Below are positions 1 to 10,990 of a stretch of 64,000 nt of DNA, piece after piece. This DNA is from Gordius sp. MW1 (Eukaryota > Nematomorpha > Gordioida > Gordea > Gordiidae), in assembly GCA_964036665.1 (NCBI GenBank), contig OZ038526.1, forward strand, positions 18,476,001 to 18,540,000, written 5' to 3'. A model generated the notes under the pieces. The model saw nothing but the letters and a program-made list of their open reading frames with translations. It had not been told where the DNA came from and ran no database searches. The translations under genes and the position numbers were made by a program. Positions within the stretch are counted from its first letter, which is position 1; the number at the start of each line of letters is the position of its first letter.

Positions 1-300
1 ACCTACTTGATGCCATCTATTTGCAGTTCGTGTTGTACGACGCCCTATCGTTGATCTCTTGCGACGCATGTAGGTCTAAAAGTAGATAAAGCAAGTCTAT
101 AGGAAAAAATTAATTTAATTTACTATATATCAACGTTACATGTTATAAAGATATCATGTAATAATAATAACCGATTTAATTTTTTATACTTACAATATTA
201 ATAACTGATCTTCCTAAAAAGTCAAAATATAAAGACATCTATTTAAAAATTTAAGCTTAATCATTATTGCCCCTTTCTTATTCCAATCCATGAAGACATA
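1..300. other. AT-rich spacer, nothing recognised
   Basis: No open frame, RNA gene or repeat could be supported in this stretch. Confidence 0.5.
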
Positions 301-690
301 ATATATTGGTATTAAATATGAAAAATATGCAAATATTACTTTCTTCCAAAAAAAATGTGTACTAAATAATATAGTAAATATAATGATTTCATTTTTTCAT
401 TAGCCTAACAAAATTTACTTTAAAATATCTCTGCAAAATTTGGCTAGCTTTTATCCAATATATTGGTATTAAATGTGAAGAAACATATGCAATTATTACT
501 TTCTTCCAAAAAAAAGTGTTCTAAATAAGATAGTAAATATAATGATTTCATTTTTTCATTAGCTATTTCTTCCAAAAAGGGTGTATTAAATAAGATAGTA
601 AATATAATGATTTCATTTTTTCATTAGCTTAACAAGATTTACTCTAGAAGATCTCTGCAAAATTTGGCTAGCTTTTATCCACTTATGCAA
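301..690. repeat. Degenerate tandem repeat, about 157-bp unit
   Basis: A block starting ATATATTGGTATTAAAT at 301 recurs at about 458. It contains a CTTTCTTCCAAAAA segment, ATAATGATTTCATTTTTTCA and GCAAAATTTGGCTAGC. The second unit carries an extra internal duplication of the ATAATGATTTCA segment (about 503-564 and 565-630). Copies are strongly similar but not identical. There is no coding potential. It is probably a local duplication rather than a mobile element, since no terminal structure was seen. Confidence 0.75.
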
Positions 691-959
691 TTATTATTTT
701 CTTTCAAAAAATCATTACCGAACTTCATAAAAATGGAAAAAAAGCACCAAACGTGGGAATGTTTCTAAAAGCGCGCGTTATATTTAATTAAGTAAATGGT
801 GATGTTATACGGTATCGAGAATATTTTTTGTTACAGCTTTATATATTGTAAAAAAAACGGGCGTAGTTGAGTAAAAAATTGAGACACAAATAACAAAGCA
901 ATCGTGGAAAAAAGTTTAGGGTAATTAGTAGCACCATAACGTTAAATAAGTATAAAAAC

Positions 960-1165
960 GTAGTATAAATAATCCGCTAGATGGCGGTATAGTCTACCAA
1001 AAAACAGGGTTAAGGGTGTCGCAGGTCGATAAAAAGTATATATAAACCATCTAGGATGCTAGGGCAATGATCTGACCAAATTTGGTGGCAATCGGTCGAG
1101 AACTTTAGGAGTTATTAGAGGCCGAAGAAAACGGAGTTACATTTATATATATATAGATTTTAAAT
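960..1165 (+). mobile_element. Probable retroposon 3' tail
   Basis: The stretch contains CCGCTAGATGGCGG, then a segment reading CCAAATTTGGTGGCAATCGG, then GGAGTTATTAGAGG, and ends in a TATATATATATAGAT microsatellite. This organisation (a conserved 3' untranslated segment followed by a short AT microsatellite) is typical of non-LTR retroposon tails in invertebrates. The 5' part is not recognisable and no coding remnant is attached, so the family is not assigned. Confidence 0.4.
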
Positions 1166-1596
1166 GAAATTAGAGATGTGAGATGCACAGAACAACTTAG
1201 CGTATGTGTACATTTTGTTGAAGCCAATGGCACACCAGAAAAATTTTTTTGGATTTTTATCCCTTGAAAGTTTTAATGCGGAACAACTGTCTATAAAATT
1301 TAGGAATTTGTTATTAATATTAATTTATAAAACTTTTGATGGGATATCACTAATAATGGAGAAAATGGTGTTTTAAATTATTTTTTGGAAAATCATTGGC
1401 TTTATATGTGCAAGTGGTACATAAAAATCTGCAAGATATATTAAACAATAAGCAAATGAGATGAACAATTAAATTAAATCCAGGATAGAATTTTCGTAAA
1501 TTTAATAATATTTTAATATATTTTGAAAGTGTTAAAGTTTAAAACAAGTTTAAAAGCCCATAATTTTTCATTAAATATTAAAATTAGTCTTTTAAT
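1166..1596. other. AT-rich spacer, nothing recognised
   Basis: No supportable feature. It may belong to the 3' flank of the hAT transposase relic that begins at about 1597 on the minus strand. Confidence 0.4.
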
Positions 1597-2011
1597 AGTA
1601 GTTTATTACGCCTATCGACTTTATAATATCATCCGGGGGAATAAAATTTATAAAGTCATGTTCTAAGCTCAATAAAGCTAAGGAAGACAACCTATCTTGT
1701 CCAATTGTGGAACGAAGATAGTTTTAATCCATTTTAGCAATGAGAACGATCCTTCGCATGAACATGAAGTTATTGGGATGGTTAAAATTATTTTAATTAA
1801 AATAATAAAATTGGAAACACTATTGAGGGCAAATTTTAATAAGTGAAAAAATATAATTGCATTTTATTTTATTCGAAGTAAAGAATTATATTATAATACA
1901 TAACTTTTTGCCATTATTATTTCGGCATCTTGCAGTTTTAATTCATAATGGTTAATTACTTCTGATAAAAGAGATTTATCGCAAAAAAGGGGATGAACGG
2001 TTTAAACCTTC

Positions 2012-2175
2012 CATGGGCGTAGCCAAGGGGGGCAAAAAGGGGCGGCCGCCCCCTTCTAAATCCAAAAATTTGTTGAAATTTATTAAAATTATGGCCGAAA
2101 TTTGAAAAAATAATTATATTGCCCTCTCTTAATCATTATTGCCCCCCTCTAATTCAAATGCTGGCTACGCCCATA
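2012..2175. mobile_element. Short TIR element (CATGGGCGTAGCCA family), 8-bp TSD
   Basis: The left end reads CATGGGCGTAGCCA and the right end is the near-exact inverse, TGGCTACGCCCATA. An identical 8-bp direct repeat, AAACCTTC, flanks it at 2004-2011 and 2176-2183. The interior is non-coding: a G-run and C-run near the left end, then AT-rich. Size, TIRs and duplication fit a non-autonomous hAT-type element. It sits inside the hAT transposase relic. Confidence 0.85.
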
Positions 2176-2240
2176 AAACCTTCTAAGGACCGATATAAAT
2201 TACAATTGATTTCCAAAAATCTTATGTTTAGTTCTGCTAC

Positions 2241-2250
2241 TATTCTATAT
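2241..2250. repeat. Target-site duplication of the LINE, copy 1
   Basis: TATTCTATAT borders the 3' end of the LINE and is identical to the copy at 5281-5290 beyond its 5' end. Confidence 0.85.
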
Positions 2251-2265
2251 CTTCTTCTTCTTTAT

Positions 2266-3758
2266 CGTGTTGAAAATCCCACAGACGTGGGGTAAGTTTT
2301 CAGCAGCCTCTTCCATCTGAGTCGTGTAAATGCCATGCCAATTTCCATCTGTTTGACGTCCATATCCTTTTCGACCAGTCGTTTCCAGGTGGCACGTGGT
2401 CTGCCCCTTCCTCTTCTTCCAGGCACGTCCATCTCCAGCGTTCGTCGTGTGACATCGTCCTCGTTTCTTTGTAATACTTTCTCTTAAGAAGTCCTTCGTC
2501 GCTTGTATACCCATCTTGGTCATCAAGGATTCGTTCGTCCTGCGATCCAGCTTGGTGTAGCCTAAGCTCCATCGCACCATTCTCATTTCCGTGACTTGCA
2601 AGAGTTTCTCCTCCGCGGTGGTTACAGCCCATGTTTCGCTCCCGTAAAGCAAGACCGGTCTCACGATGGTTTTGTACGCCTTGCTTTTCAACCAAATTGG
2701 TATCTTTTTGTCACACATGACACCGGAGATGCTGCGCCACTTGAGCCATGCTTTCCTGATCCGAGAATGAACTTCGGCGGTACATCCTCCCTCTTGATGT
2801 AATAGCGAGCCAAGATATGTGAACTTATCCTCCGTGTACATTGTACCGTCATTTTTGTGCATTTGCGGACTACCGCCCATCGTTTGTATGTAAACCGTTT
2901 TCTTCTCGCTGACCTTTAACCCGAATTCCGAAAAACGTTCTGACCATTTTTTCGCCTGATGAAAAACCCCTTCTCTTGTTTCATCGCATAGGACAATATC
3001 ATCGGCATATAGCATAGTCAGAGGGGCTGGCTTTTGTTCTTGTATCCATAATTAGATTAAACAAGAATGGGCTTAACGCTGACCCTTGATGTAGTCCAAT
3101 CATTATTCTGAAGGGTTTCGTTTCTCCTACGGTACCCCTAACAGATGCAACCGCGCCATTATACATTTCCTTGATAAGTCGAACATATCCTTCGGGTATA
3201 TTTCTGGCTCTAAGGGACCACCATATTAAGTCTCTCGGAACCGTGTAGGCCTTTTCTAAATCGATGAAGACCATGTGTAAGTTCTTTCTTATGTCGCCAT
3301 ATTTTTCCATCGTCTGCTTCAACGCAAAGATTGGATCCATCGTTGATTTACCGGCCACGAATCCAACTGATTAGGCGAGAGACATACTCATTGAGCCTTT
3401 TCACTAGCACCCTTTCTAGTAGTTTTAGTGAGTGGCAGGTCAACTTGATACCTCTAAAGTTGCCACATTCCTGCGCGTCTCCTTTGCCTTTGTATATGGG
3501 TATGATCGTACTTTCCCTCCATTGGTCAGGGATACGACTATCATACAGCATAGCGTTAAATAAGCCTGTCATTATGTCGATTCCTTCTCCTTTGCACCCA
3601 ATCCAAGCTTCGATCGGTAGATCATCGGGACCTAGCGCTTTCCCTTTCCGCATCTTCGTTAGTTGCGCTCCTACTTCATAAGCCTGCAATGGTAAAACCA
3701 AGTTCGAGTTCGGTTCCACCCTCTCTAGCGGTCTTCTATCATTCGTTTTGTTCATCAT
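2266..3758 (-). pseudogene. LINE reverse transcriptase domain, frameshifted
   Basis: Minus-strand frames show reverse-transcriptase motifs in order. The finger region includes KGKALGPDDLPIEAW, DQWRESTIIPIYKGKGD and FRGIKL. The next block is VFIDLEKAY, with a catalytic-type aspartate. HQGSALSPFLFNLIMD follows, then the YADDIVL box at about 3009. A thumb and C-terminal region ends near 2266. Frame changes lie near 3355 and between about 3060 and 3015. This enzyme copies element RNA into DNA at a nicked chromosomal target. It is broken here. Confidence 0.88.
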
Positions 3759-3838
3759 ATTTTGGAAATAATCTTTCCATCTTTTGATGACTTCCTTCGG
3801 TTTGCATAACGTTCGTCCCTCTTCACTTTTAATGACTT

Positions 3839-4234
3839 TCAGTGTCCCGACATCTCAACTTTTTTCTCCCTAATATTTGCGAGTTTATACATGACTATGT
3901 CGCCGCCCTTGGTATCGAGCTTGTTTGCCATCTCGGTGTAAGCCTCGTTCTTCGCTATCGCAACCGCTATCTTAGCTTTGCGTTTCGCTTCACGATATGC
4001 CACGTAGTCTTCTCCTTTCTTCGTTTTGTACCATCGTAGGTACAACGCCTTCTTTTCTTCTATAGTTTCTTTGACCGAGTCATTCAGTTCACGCTTGTCT
4101 CTGCCGCTCTTAGTTCGTCCCAAGATTTGAAAGGCCGTTTCCTTTAGAACATTTGCAACGGTGTCCCACCTTTTGTTAATGTCGCCCCCCAAGCCTGCAA
4201 CCTTCAAGAGCGGAGTTGCTATAGCGTGAAACAT
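3839..4234 (-). pseudogene. LINE linker between endonuclease and reverse transcriptase
   Basis: A minus-strand frame of about 130 residues, rich in lysine and alanine (KRKAKIAVAIAKNEA near the middle). It links the endonuclease to the reverse transcriptase, as in intact RTE-type polyproteins. It is separated from both neighbours by stops or frame changes. Confidence 0.7.
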
Positions 4235-4392
4235 TTCATTTGCCCGATCATCCTTAAGCTTTTCGTACTTTGTCCTTGGTGTTTAGACTTTTCTCCTTTC
4301 GGGAAAAATCTTTCTTGCTATATCGAGGACAACTGGCCGATGTTGTTTGGCGATTTCTTCCCCCGGTATTACCTTGCAATCTTTAACTTGCC

Positions 4393-5181
4393 ACAAATTT
4401 TTGCGCTTCACTAGGATGTAGTCGACCTGTGTAAGGTGATCACCACTGCTGTACGTCGCTAAATGTTCGGTCGCTTCTGAAAGAAGGTATTCACAATGGC
4501 CATATCGTAAGCTTGCGCCATCTGTAGTAACTTCTCTCCCTCTTTATTCTTCACCCCATAGCCATGCCCGCCGTGATTTCGTTCGTACACGCCCCTTTCT
4601 TTCCCAACGTGCCCATTAAAGTCTGCTCCGATGATGAGATTCTCGTCAGGCTTCACGTTGCGTATGAGCTTCTCATAGAATTCGTCCTTCTCATTTTCGG
4701 AACATCCAACCTGGGGCGAATACGCACAAATAACATTGACAAGGCCGCCTTGATCCGCCAGCTTTATGCACATCAATCTATCCGAGCATCGTTTGACTTC
4801 AATTCGACTACCTTGTCTTTAAAGGAATCAAGCACCACCGATCCCGTTCTTCCGTGATGGGGAACCCGAGTAGTATAGCTTGTAACCATCTCCTAGTTCC
4901 CTGGCTTTTGTTCCATGCCACCGCGTTTCTTGTAGACACGCTATGTGTATCCTTCGCCTTTTTAGCATCTGCGCAACCTCGATGCTCTTCCCCGTCAGCA
5001 TGCCCACATTCCAGCTGGCCACTCTTGTCCGTTCGACAACTAGATTCCTTAACCGCCTTCGTTGTGAGTGAGTCGGTAACCCTTGTATACTTTTCACATT
5101 GCACGGGCGGATGATGCAATGCGCGTCGTTTGGGGAGGACGCCCTAGCATTTTGGTATAAGTTCGTATTTGAAGCTGCCAT
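4393..5181 (-). pseudogene. LINE endonuclease domain, frameshifted
   Basis: The minus strand encodes an exonuclease-endonuclease-phosphatase fold. The N-terminal motif is RVASWNVGMLTGKS, then CLQETRWHG with the metal-binding glutamate. After a frame break comes VICAYSPQVG and GADFNGHVG with the Asp-x-Asn pair, then HLTQVDYILVKRK near 4400. This nuclease nicks the target DNA to prime reverse transcription. Predicted proteins of this LINE type are often labelled craniofacial development protein 2-like in animal annotations. Confidence 0.88.
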
Positions 5182-5280
5182 GTTGTTTGGAGTTGCTTTT
5201 TTACAGCCGGCTTCCGACCTGACGCCAACCCTCCACTTTTTTTACACGGACTTGGGACCGTCGTTGGTAGTGTTCGCTAT

Positions 5281-5290
5281 TATTCTATAT
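5281..5290. repeat. Target-site duplication of the LINE, copy 2
   Basis: TATTCTATAT, identical to 2241-2250. The pair fixes the LINE boundaries at 2251 and 5280. Confidence 0.85.
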
Positions 5291-5583
5291 ATGATAGGAT
5301 AATATAAATCAATTTTGAAATCAATTAATCAATTGGTAGATTCAAAAGAGTAAAAAGTGTCATACTTTTTTGGTTTTTTAATACGTTTAGAAGGTACTAA
5401 AACAAAAATTGAAGCTAAATCTTTCGCCTTATAATAAAGAATTTGATAGTGATCCTCATTTATAATATCATTTAAAGTTAATATTAGACTGTTAACCGTT
5501 GAAATTGCATTTCTTGAACAAATACTTGGGCTTTATATAATAATTATAATCTTCATATATTTCTTAATTAAGATAAAATAAAA

Positions 5584-5663
5584 AAATGGCTTAGGGGGCC
5601 CATGGGCCCATGATTTTCTCTTGCCCGGGCCCCATGGCCCCCCCCCCTATCTACGCCACTGCG
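5584..5663. mobile_element. Degenerate GC-rich TIR element fragment
   Basis: A short palindromic block with GGGGGCCCATGGGCCC near the left, GGGCCCCATGGCCCCCC near the right, and CTACGCCACTG at the right edge. The right edge is the inverse of the CAGTGGCGTAG-type terminus seen in this window's small TIR elements. The left terminus is eroded and no target duplication was found. Confidence 0.4.
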
Positions 5664-5911
5664 TTTAAGTGCTAACATTTAAATTAATCTCAAGTATGGT
5701 ATTCATTGGATTTTAAATTATTATTATTGAGAATTACAATAAAAATGCTGACCTAGTTCGCTTAAAATATAACTATTTACAAATTTTTTACCTCCATCGA
5801 TGCTTTCAAATAAATATAGTAATTACTGTAATTGAATTTAGGCAAAATTTACAATTATTTGATTAGAGTGTAGTGTTTGGAGGCAAAATCTCAATTTGGA
5901 TATTTTATATG

Positions 5912-6305
5912 TGTTGTGTCTCAAACCCCCCCCCCCCGTCCTACTTCGAATAGTGATGATTTAAATTCCCCCCCGACCTACTATTTATAACGATAATTTA
6001 ATTACCTAACCTGATTTTAACTTTTTCCTTTAATCTTAACCACCTTACCACAATTGAGGTCGATCTCGAAAAAACTTCTGTGGTGTTCAACCTAAAACCC
6101 CCCCCCCCCCCCCACACATACGTGCACCATTTTTATCAAACGATACACACTCACGCATACGTGCACCATTATATATAATTATTATTAAAGTTAATATCCC
6201 TCCCTTTTAAGGGAGGGCCGAAATATTTGTCGAAATATTTGTAGTCAATAAACATCGCCTTAGACCTAATAATTCTAATAATAAATAAGTCTATTGACTT
6301 ATAAA
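5912..6305 (+). repeat. Left LTR
   Basis: Begins TGTTGTGTCTCAAACC and ends TTGACTTATAAA. It contains long C-runs, two copies of CATACGTGCACCAT and an AATAAA (inside TCAATAAACATCG) that may act in RNA 3'-end formation. Confidence 0.88.
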
Positions 6306-6317
6306 TGGTGTCAGAAG
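6306..6317 (+). other. Primer-binding site, tRNA-Leu type
   Basis: TGGTGTCAGAAG directly abuts the left LTR. It is complementary to the 3' end of a leucine tRNA ending CTTCTGACACCA. Confidence 0.75.
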
Positions 6318-6893
6318 ATGTGGATAATTAAACCTTCGGCAACCAATCCCAAAGCAGAAATGTTGGAAATTCTTTAATTCTATTTTTTTTAATCGAACCA
6401 TTCATTCAAGAGAAAACTCGATATCCTGATTCCGAGTATCAAACCTCAGAAAGGAAATATCCATCATTGCAATAGAAAAAATCTAAACTCAGATAGCAAA
6501 ATTCTATGAGCGAAGAGAAATCCCTCCAAATTCCGAGAAATTGGTAAACAAACAAATAACCACCCAAACTGAAGCATACCTGAGTGTCAAACGATGAAAA
6601 ATATATTCACAACAATTATTCGATACCTAGATATTATGTAAGATAAAGAACACACATGATTTGTTCACATATATTATTATATGACGTTTAAATTGTTATT
6701 CAACCCCTTTTACTCTTATTCATAATGTTACATATTTTTTTTGATTATTATTTGGCGGGTGGCAAATGGCAATATACAATGTAGGTATAAAAAAGTTTTA
6801 AAAAAAAAAGTAAAACGGTCCAGCCCTCTGATGGGATATTTAATTTATATTGATTATAATTTTGATTGAGGCTGTTGCCCAGTGGTGCTTTAC

Positions 6894-6992
6894 AGAGCTG
6901 GGACCACGTCCAGTTGCCAGGCGTATAGAGCTGGGACCACGTCCAGTAGCCATGCGTATAGAGCAGGGACGAGGTCCACTAGCCATGAAGTA
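6894..6992 (+). repeat. Three 33-bp tandem units inside the LTR element
   Basis: Units start at 6894, 6927 and 6960, each with AGAGCWGGGAC followed by GTCCA and a CCAKGCGTAT-type junction. Each unit holds an imperfect hairpin (CTGGGAC, CAC, GTCCAG). The 33-bp period keeps frames open on both strands, but no known protein is recognisable. Confidence 0.8.
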
Positions 6993-7270
6993 CCCCAATT
7001 GATTTATAGTGCAGGATTTCATTGAGATCAGTTGCCATGAATCAGTTCCGAGGGCAGAACGATAAATTAAATGAATGGGCTAGATGTCAGCACTTATAAA
7101 AAAATTGTATTGTTGGTTATACTTATGATTTATTTAAACTCTGATTAAAAAATATGGTAAATTGCCACCTCGACCTAAGTCCGCCTCAGTCTTTAAATGG
7201 CCTTCAACAACACTTGAAACCCCAATACCTTTATCGGAACGTTAGGACTTTAAGTCGTTGACATCTCGAT

Positions 7271-7281
7271 AAAGGGGGAGG
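7271..7281 (+). other. Polypurine tract
   Basis: AAAGGGGGAGG directly precedes the right LTR, as expected for the plus-strand primer of an LTR retrotransposon. Confidence 0.8.
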
Positions 7282-7680
7282 TGTTGTGTCTCAAACCCCC
7301 CCCGTCCTACTTAGAATAGTGATGATTTAAATTACCCACCCCCCCCCCCCCGACCTACTACTTATAACGATAATTTAATTACCTAACCTGATTTTAACTT
7401 TTCCCTTTCATCTTAACCACCTTACCACAATTGAGGTCGATCTCGAAAAAACTTCTGTGGTGTTCAACCTTAAACCCCCCCCCCCCCCACACATACGTGC
7501 ACCATTTTTATCAATCGATACGCACTCACGCATACGTGCACCATTATATATAATTATTATTAAAGTTAATATCCCTCTCTTTTAAGGGAGGGCCGAAATA
7601 TTTGTCGAAATATTTGTAGTCAATAAACATCGCCTTAGACCTAATAATTCTAATAATAAATAAGTCTATTGACTTATAAA
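7282..7680 (+). repeat. Right LTR
   Basis: Near-identical to the left LTR. Differences are mostly C-run lengths and about eight point changes. Confidence 0.88.
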
Positions 7681-7684
7681 TATG

Positions 7685-10600
7685 TATGAATATTTTATTA
7701 AAAGTAATTTTGTGAAGGGTTTTATTAAACGTCATGTAATCTGAATTTGCAATAAAAGTGTTTATCCATAATAGTTAAGTTATTTATTCCTTACAAAATT
7801 CATCAGTGTTTGCAGCAATTGTTACCGTAAGCAACATAGACGAGGAAAGCCTTGGTCGGCAGGGCGGGGAACTGTCGTAAATTTAGATTTTCGGGCTGGC
7901 CTGGGCCATAACAAGATTCGGGCTATTCGGGTTTTATGATTTCATATCGCGTATTTTTTTATTTGTGTAATTTTGCCACTTTTTTATTTGATTGCATTTA
8001 TAAGTGGTAATTTATCCAAAAAAGCGAGAATTAAATTAATTTTTTAAAACATAAAATTACTACTATAAATTAAGAAAAATGTTGTTTTGGGCTTGGCAGC
8101 TCAATTTTACATTCGATTTTAAAAACTAACGGAGCTTGGAACCGATTATAGGTAAACAAACAAATTTAGGAAAATACTTAAGCTTATATAAAGTCTTTGA
8201 ATTTATACAAGGAGCAAAGTCAAGAGGTGTATCCACCTGCATGGAGTTTTTTTTAATTTTACAAAATCTGAAACACCCTATAAAAGCATCCTTAAAAATC
8301 TGCGATAGTTTTCCTTGATTAAAACTATGTTTTATCAATTTATTGTACCAATACCGTTGTGCGCCTTTTTCGAGCGCCTTTTCAGTCTTGTAATTTAATA
8401 TTTAGTAGCGCACGAGTTTATTAGATGATAATGATGAATTTAGTCCTATTGAACTCGAATCATATATATCGCTTGATAGATATAATTTTATAAAGGCGCG
8501 GAAAAATTTAACTGAGTTACCTTAAATGTAACTAGATCCTGTAGGTAAGTAACTGGAACTGTATTCAGCAGTTACCATAAAAAAATGTATCTTATAACCG
8601 TAATTAGTTACAAATTTTTTGAACGTAACAGTAACCTAACTATTTTAAGTGTAAAAGTAACTTTAATAAAATGGCACAACATACACCCAAAAATCAGACT
8701 GATTATGCTATAATATGGTTTGTTTTAAACTCAAAAGACCTCTCCTCTTGAGAATGGTCTCGCTCGATACCCAAACAGCTTTTAAAATTTCATAAAAGCT
8801 ATTGCCTAATTAATCTCAAACTTCCAATAAGCATGAGTCCTTGAATAATTTTACCCAATATTACTTTTTCCCCATCCTATTTTGACTAGAAAGGCTTCCA
8901 CTAGACAGCAAATATCTACAATACTCACATCATCACCTAATAAAAAAAGGCAAGAGAAAGGGTGGCCAAATGTCAAGAGAAGAATACTAAAAAATTAATA
9001 AAATCAAAAAATTATTTCCTCATATGTGGCAAAGACTATAAAAACAATCATAACAATGAAGACTGGTATAGTTGCAGGTAATGCTCCTTAGGGGCTCATG
9101 GCTCATGTTGCAATCATGATATTTTCTTTATATGCAATAATTCTATACCTTAATTCCATTTTTGATAATTATCAACTTATGTGACATTTTGGTATCAATA
9201 AAGCATTTAAATCTTAAAAAAGGCACTTTTCTTAAATCATTTTATAAAGGTTTATATTAATAGTTTATAAACTTTTTAGTACTTTTACAATTTAAGCAAA
9301 TTCACTTAGGTCATTAATTTTAACATAGAAAACACAAATATCCTCTAATAAAATTATTATTTGAAACTTTATAAAGCCTGTATAAACCTATGTTTTGGCA
9401 ATTTATGCCATGCACTTAGTCTCTATCATAATTTTAACATAAAAATGGTAGATAAAACACATTTAAATAATAATATTGAATTTTATAAGTTGCAAAAGAC
9501 TATATACATTTAATATTTTGGCAATTTAAGCACATGCAAATAAATATTTTATAGTTTTAAGACTTAATTTAAGAGAGGACGCGATAACCCCTTATGAAGG
9601 ACGCCTTAACCCCGGTCATTTTTAGAATTTATACGAGTTGTCTTTTTTTTGAACCCTTATTACGAAAAGTCTATCAACTGTGTTGCTATAATTTTTCTTC
9701 CTTTGATAAACACTGTGGACAAGAACATTTTTCTGAAAAAAGCTTATGAAAATCGGTTGACAATTTTTGTCCAGGCCTCTTTGAAATTTTATAGTCGAGA
9801 TAGCCCCAGTCTCCCCTACCCTGAAATCAGCGCTGATGTATTCAACACAGTTCATTTGAATAGTGTTACCAATAGTAATCTTCATAGCTATAGCCCTTGT
9901 TTCTGTGACAATACTGATACTAAGAAGATTTTAATTATCTTAACCTGTTTCTCCTTTATTTTATATGTTTTGCAGGAGTGACACATAATATACCGCTAAT
10001 TAGAGGGCTAAACATATCAATAAAAATTAGCTACGCCTTTCTTCGGATAATAATTTATCTTTTTGAGTATTGTCCCCTAGTTCAATTCTTATATTAACTT
10101 GACGGGACTAAGTACTATTGAACCACATGTTGTTTCAATTACGGTAATTACTAAATTGGGGATGGCCCATTATGAAGCTCTGCGCAGGAGTACCACTCCT
10201 TTTATTATTTATTTATATTATTGTTTTTCGTAACATTTTATGTGTTTCATAAGAAATTGACTCTTCATGGATGCCATCAAGCTGTTCTGTAATTATATGA
10301 AAAGTTAGTTTTGCGAGGCAAGTTTAATAAATGCCTTTTAAGTGCATTTGATATTGATGTTTGTGTAATGAACGATAACAATTGTCAAAATTTCATTGAG
10401 TACTTAACGATAGGTTAGGACGGCCTTGTTAAAAGGCCGGTAGATAAAAAAACAATTAATAAAATAAGATTAAAATTAACACGTTTCTTTGACGAAGAAA
10501 TAAAATTTCATTAGATACGTCAAAAACGCTTGGTATTATATTTATTGCATTTAAAAGCCTCAGTTCAAATGAAATAATTGAAAGACGAAGAGCAATCGGC

Positions 10601-10815
10601 ACAGGTCATAGGTTATACGTATAAGATATTTTTAATTAGAAAAACCATATGCATTTTGACCACTGGAAGTGACTCAACCATTTCCAATGACTATTTTTAT
10701 TTATGACTGCTTGTCGCATATGCTGGTCAGCCTTTTAAACCCTAATTTCCATTTGTCCTTTTTTTTACATATTTTATGTTTATTGGCATTCATATTATGT
10801 TTTATTTTGTCATTA
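7685..10815. other. AT-rich spacer with small repeats
   Basis: No gene is supportable. A GGGCTGGCCTGGGCC-type fragment near 7890 recalls the GC-rich TIR elements further right. Two imperfect copies of AGGACGCsATAACCCC lie at 9576-9616. A minus-strand frame at 9622-9885 is open but matches nothing I recognise. Confidence 0.4.
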
Positions 10816-10990
10816 ATTGATATCATAAATTGTATAGCGAATGTGCTTTGTTTAAACGTAGTATAAAAGAGTAATAACCATGGTGTATGAAAATTTAAAC
10901 CAGAAATATGCAAAACAGGCACTGCGCTTGGCTAAGCGGAGATCTGAAGGCGGAGCCCCCAGCTAGGCCCGAAGGGCCTATTATATTCTT
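10816..10990. repeat. Dispersed repeat copy (ATAAATTGYATAGCRAAT type)
   Basis: It contains ATAAATTGTATAGCGAATGTG and, further on, the palindrome AGGCCCGAAGGGCCT. The same two landmarks in the same order recur at about 18270-18390. It is non-coding; no family is assigned. Confidence 0.45.

Larger units (their letters stand above)
2251..5280 (-). mobile_element. RTE-like non-LTR retrotransposon, full length but inactive
   Basis: The 3.03-kb element runs on the minus strand. It carries an apurinic-type endonuclease followed by a reverse transcriptase, with very short untranslated ends and a 3' end made of GAAGAAGAAG microsatellite. This order and compact layout suit the RTE group. Both ends abut an identical 10-bp duplication (TATTCTATAT), so it is a complete insertion. 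The reading frame is broken several times: in the endonuclease, before the reverse-transcriptase palm and around the YADD box. It therefore cannot encode a working polyprotein. It landed in the hAT transposase relic and is thus younger than that element. Confidence 0.9.
1597..5535 (-). pseudogene. hAT-superfamily transposase relic, split by two later insertions
   Basis: Read on the minus strand, separate frames give pieces of a hAT transposase in the right order. At about 5535-5310 is a middle segment (TVNSLILTLNDIINEDHY, then YKAKDLASIF). At about 2240-2184 is VAELNIRFLEINCNLYRS. At about 1990-1900 is LLSEVINHYELKLQDAE. At about 1780-1597 is the C-terminal dimerisation region (SCSCEGSFSLLKW, one frame change, then STIGQDRLSSLALLSLEHD). 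The last pattern is the hATC signature of this superfamily, which catalyses cut-and-paste transposition with 8-bp target duplications. The N-terminal part was not found and several frame breaks are visible, so this copy is dead. The LINE at 2251-5280 and the small TIR element at 2012-2175 are inserted inside it, and removing both restores the order of the fragments. Confidence 0.75.
5912..7680 (+). mobile_element. Short non-coding LTR retrotransposon (1.77 kb)
   Basis: Two long direct repeats (5912-6305 and 7282-7680) enclose about 976 bp with no gag or pol. A primer-binding site directly follows the left repeat and a purine tract directly precedes the right one. TATG flanks both ends (5908-5911 and 7681-7684), a 4-bp target duplication; ATATG, 5 bp, is also possible if the LTR ends one base earlier. 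These are all the parts needed for mobilisation by proteins supplied in trans. By eye the LTRs differ at about eight substitutions plus C-run length changes, so the insertion is fairly recent. It is longer than a typical TRIM and much shorter than a LARD. Confidence 0.88.

Noticed and set aside
9622-9885. Possible small secreted protein on the minus strand
   Set aside because: Open frame of 87 codons but no splice signals, no recognisable motif and an equally open plus-strand frame over the same DNA.
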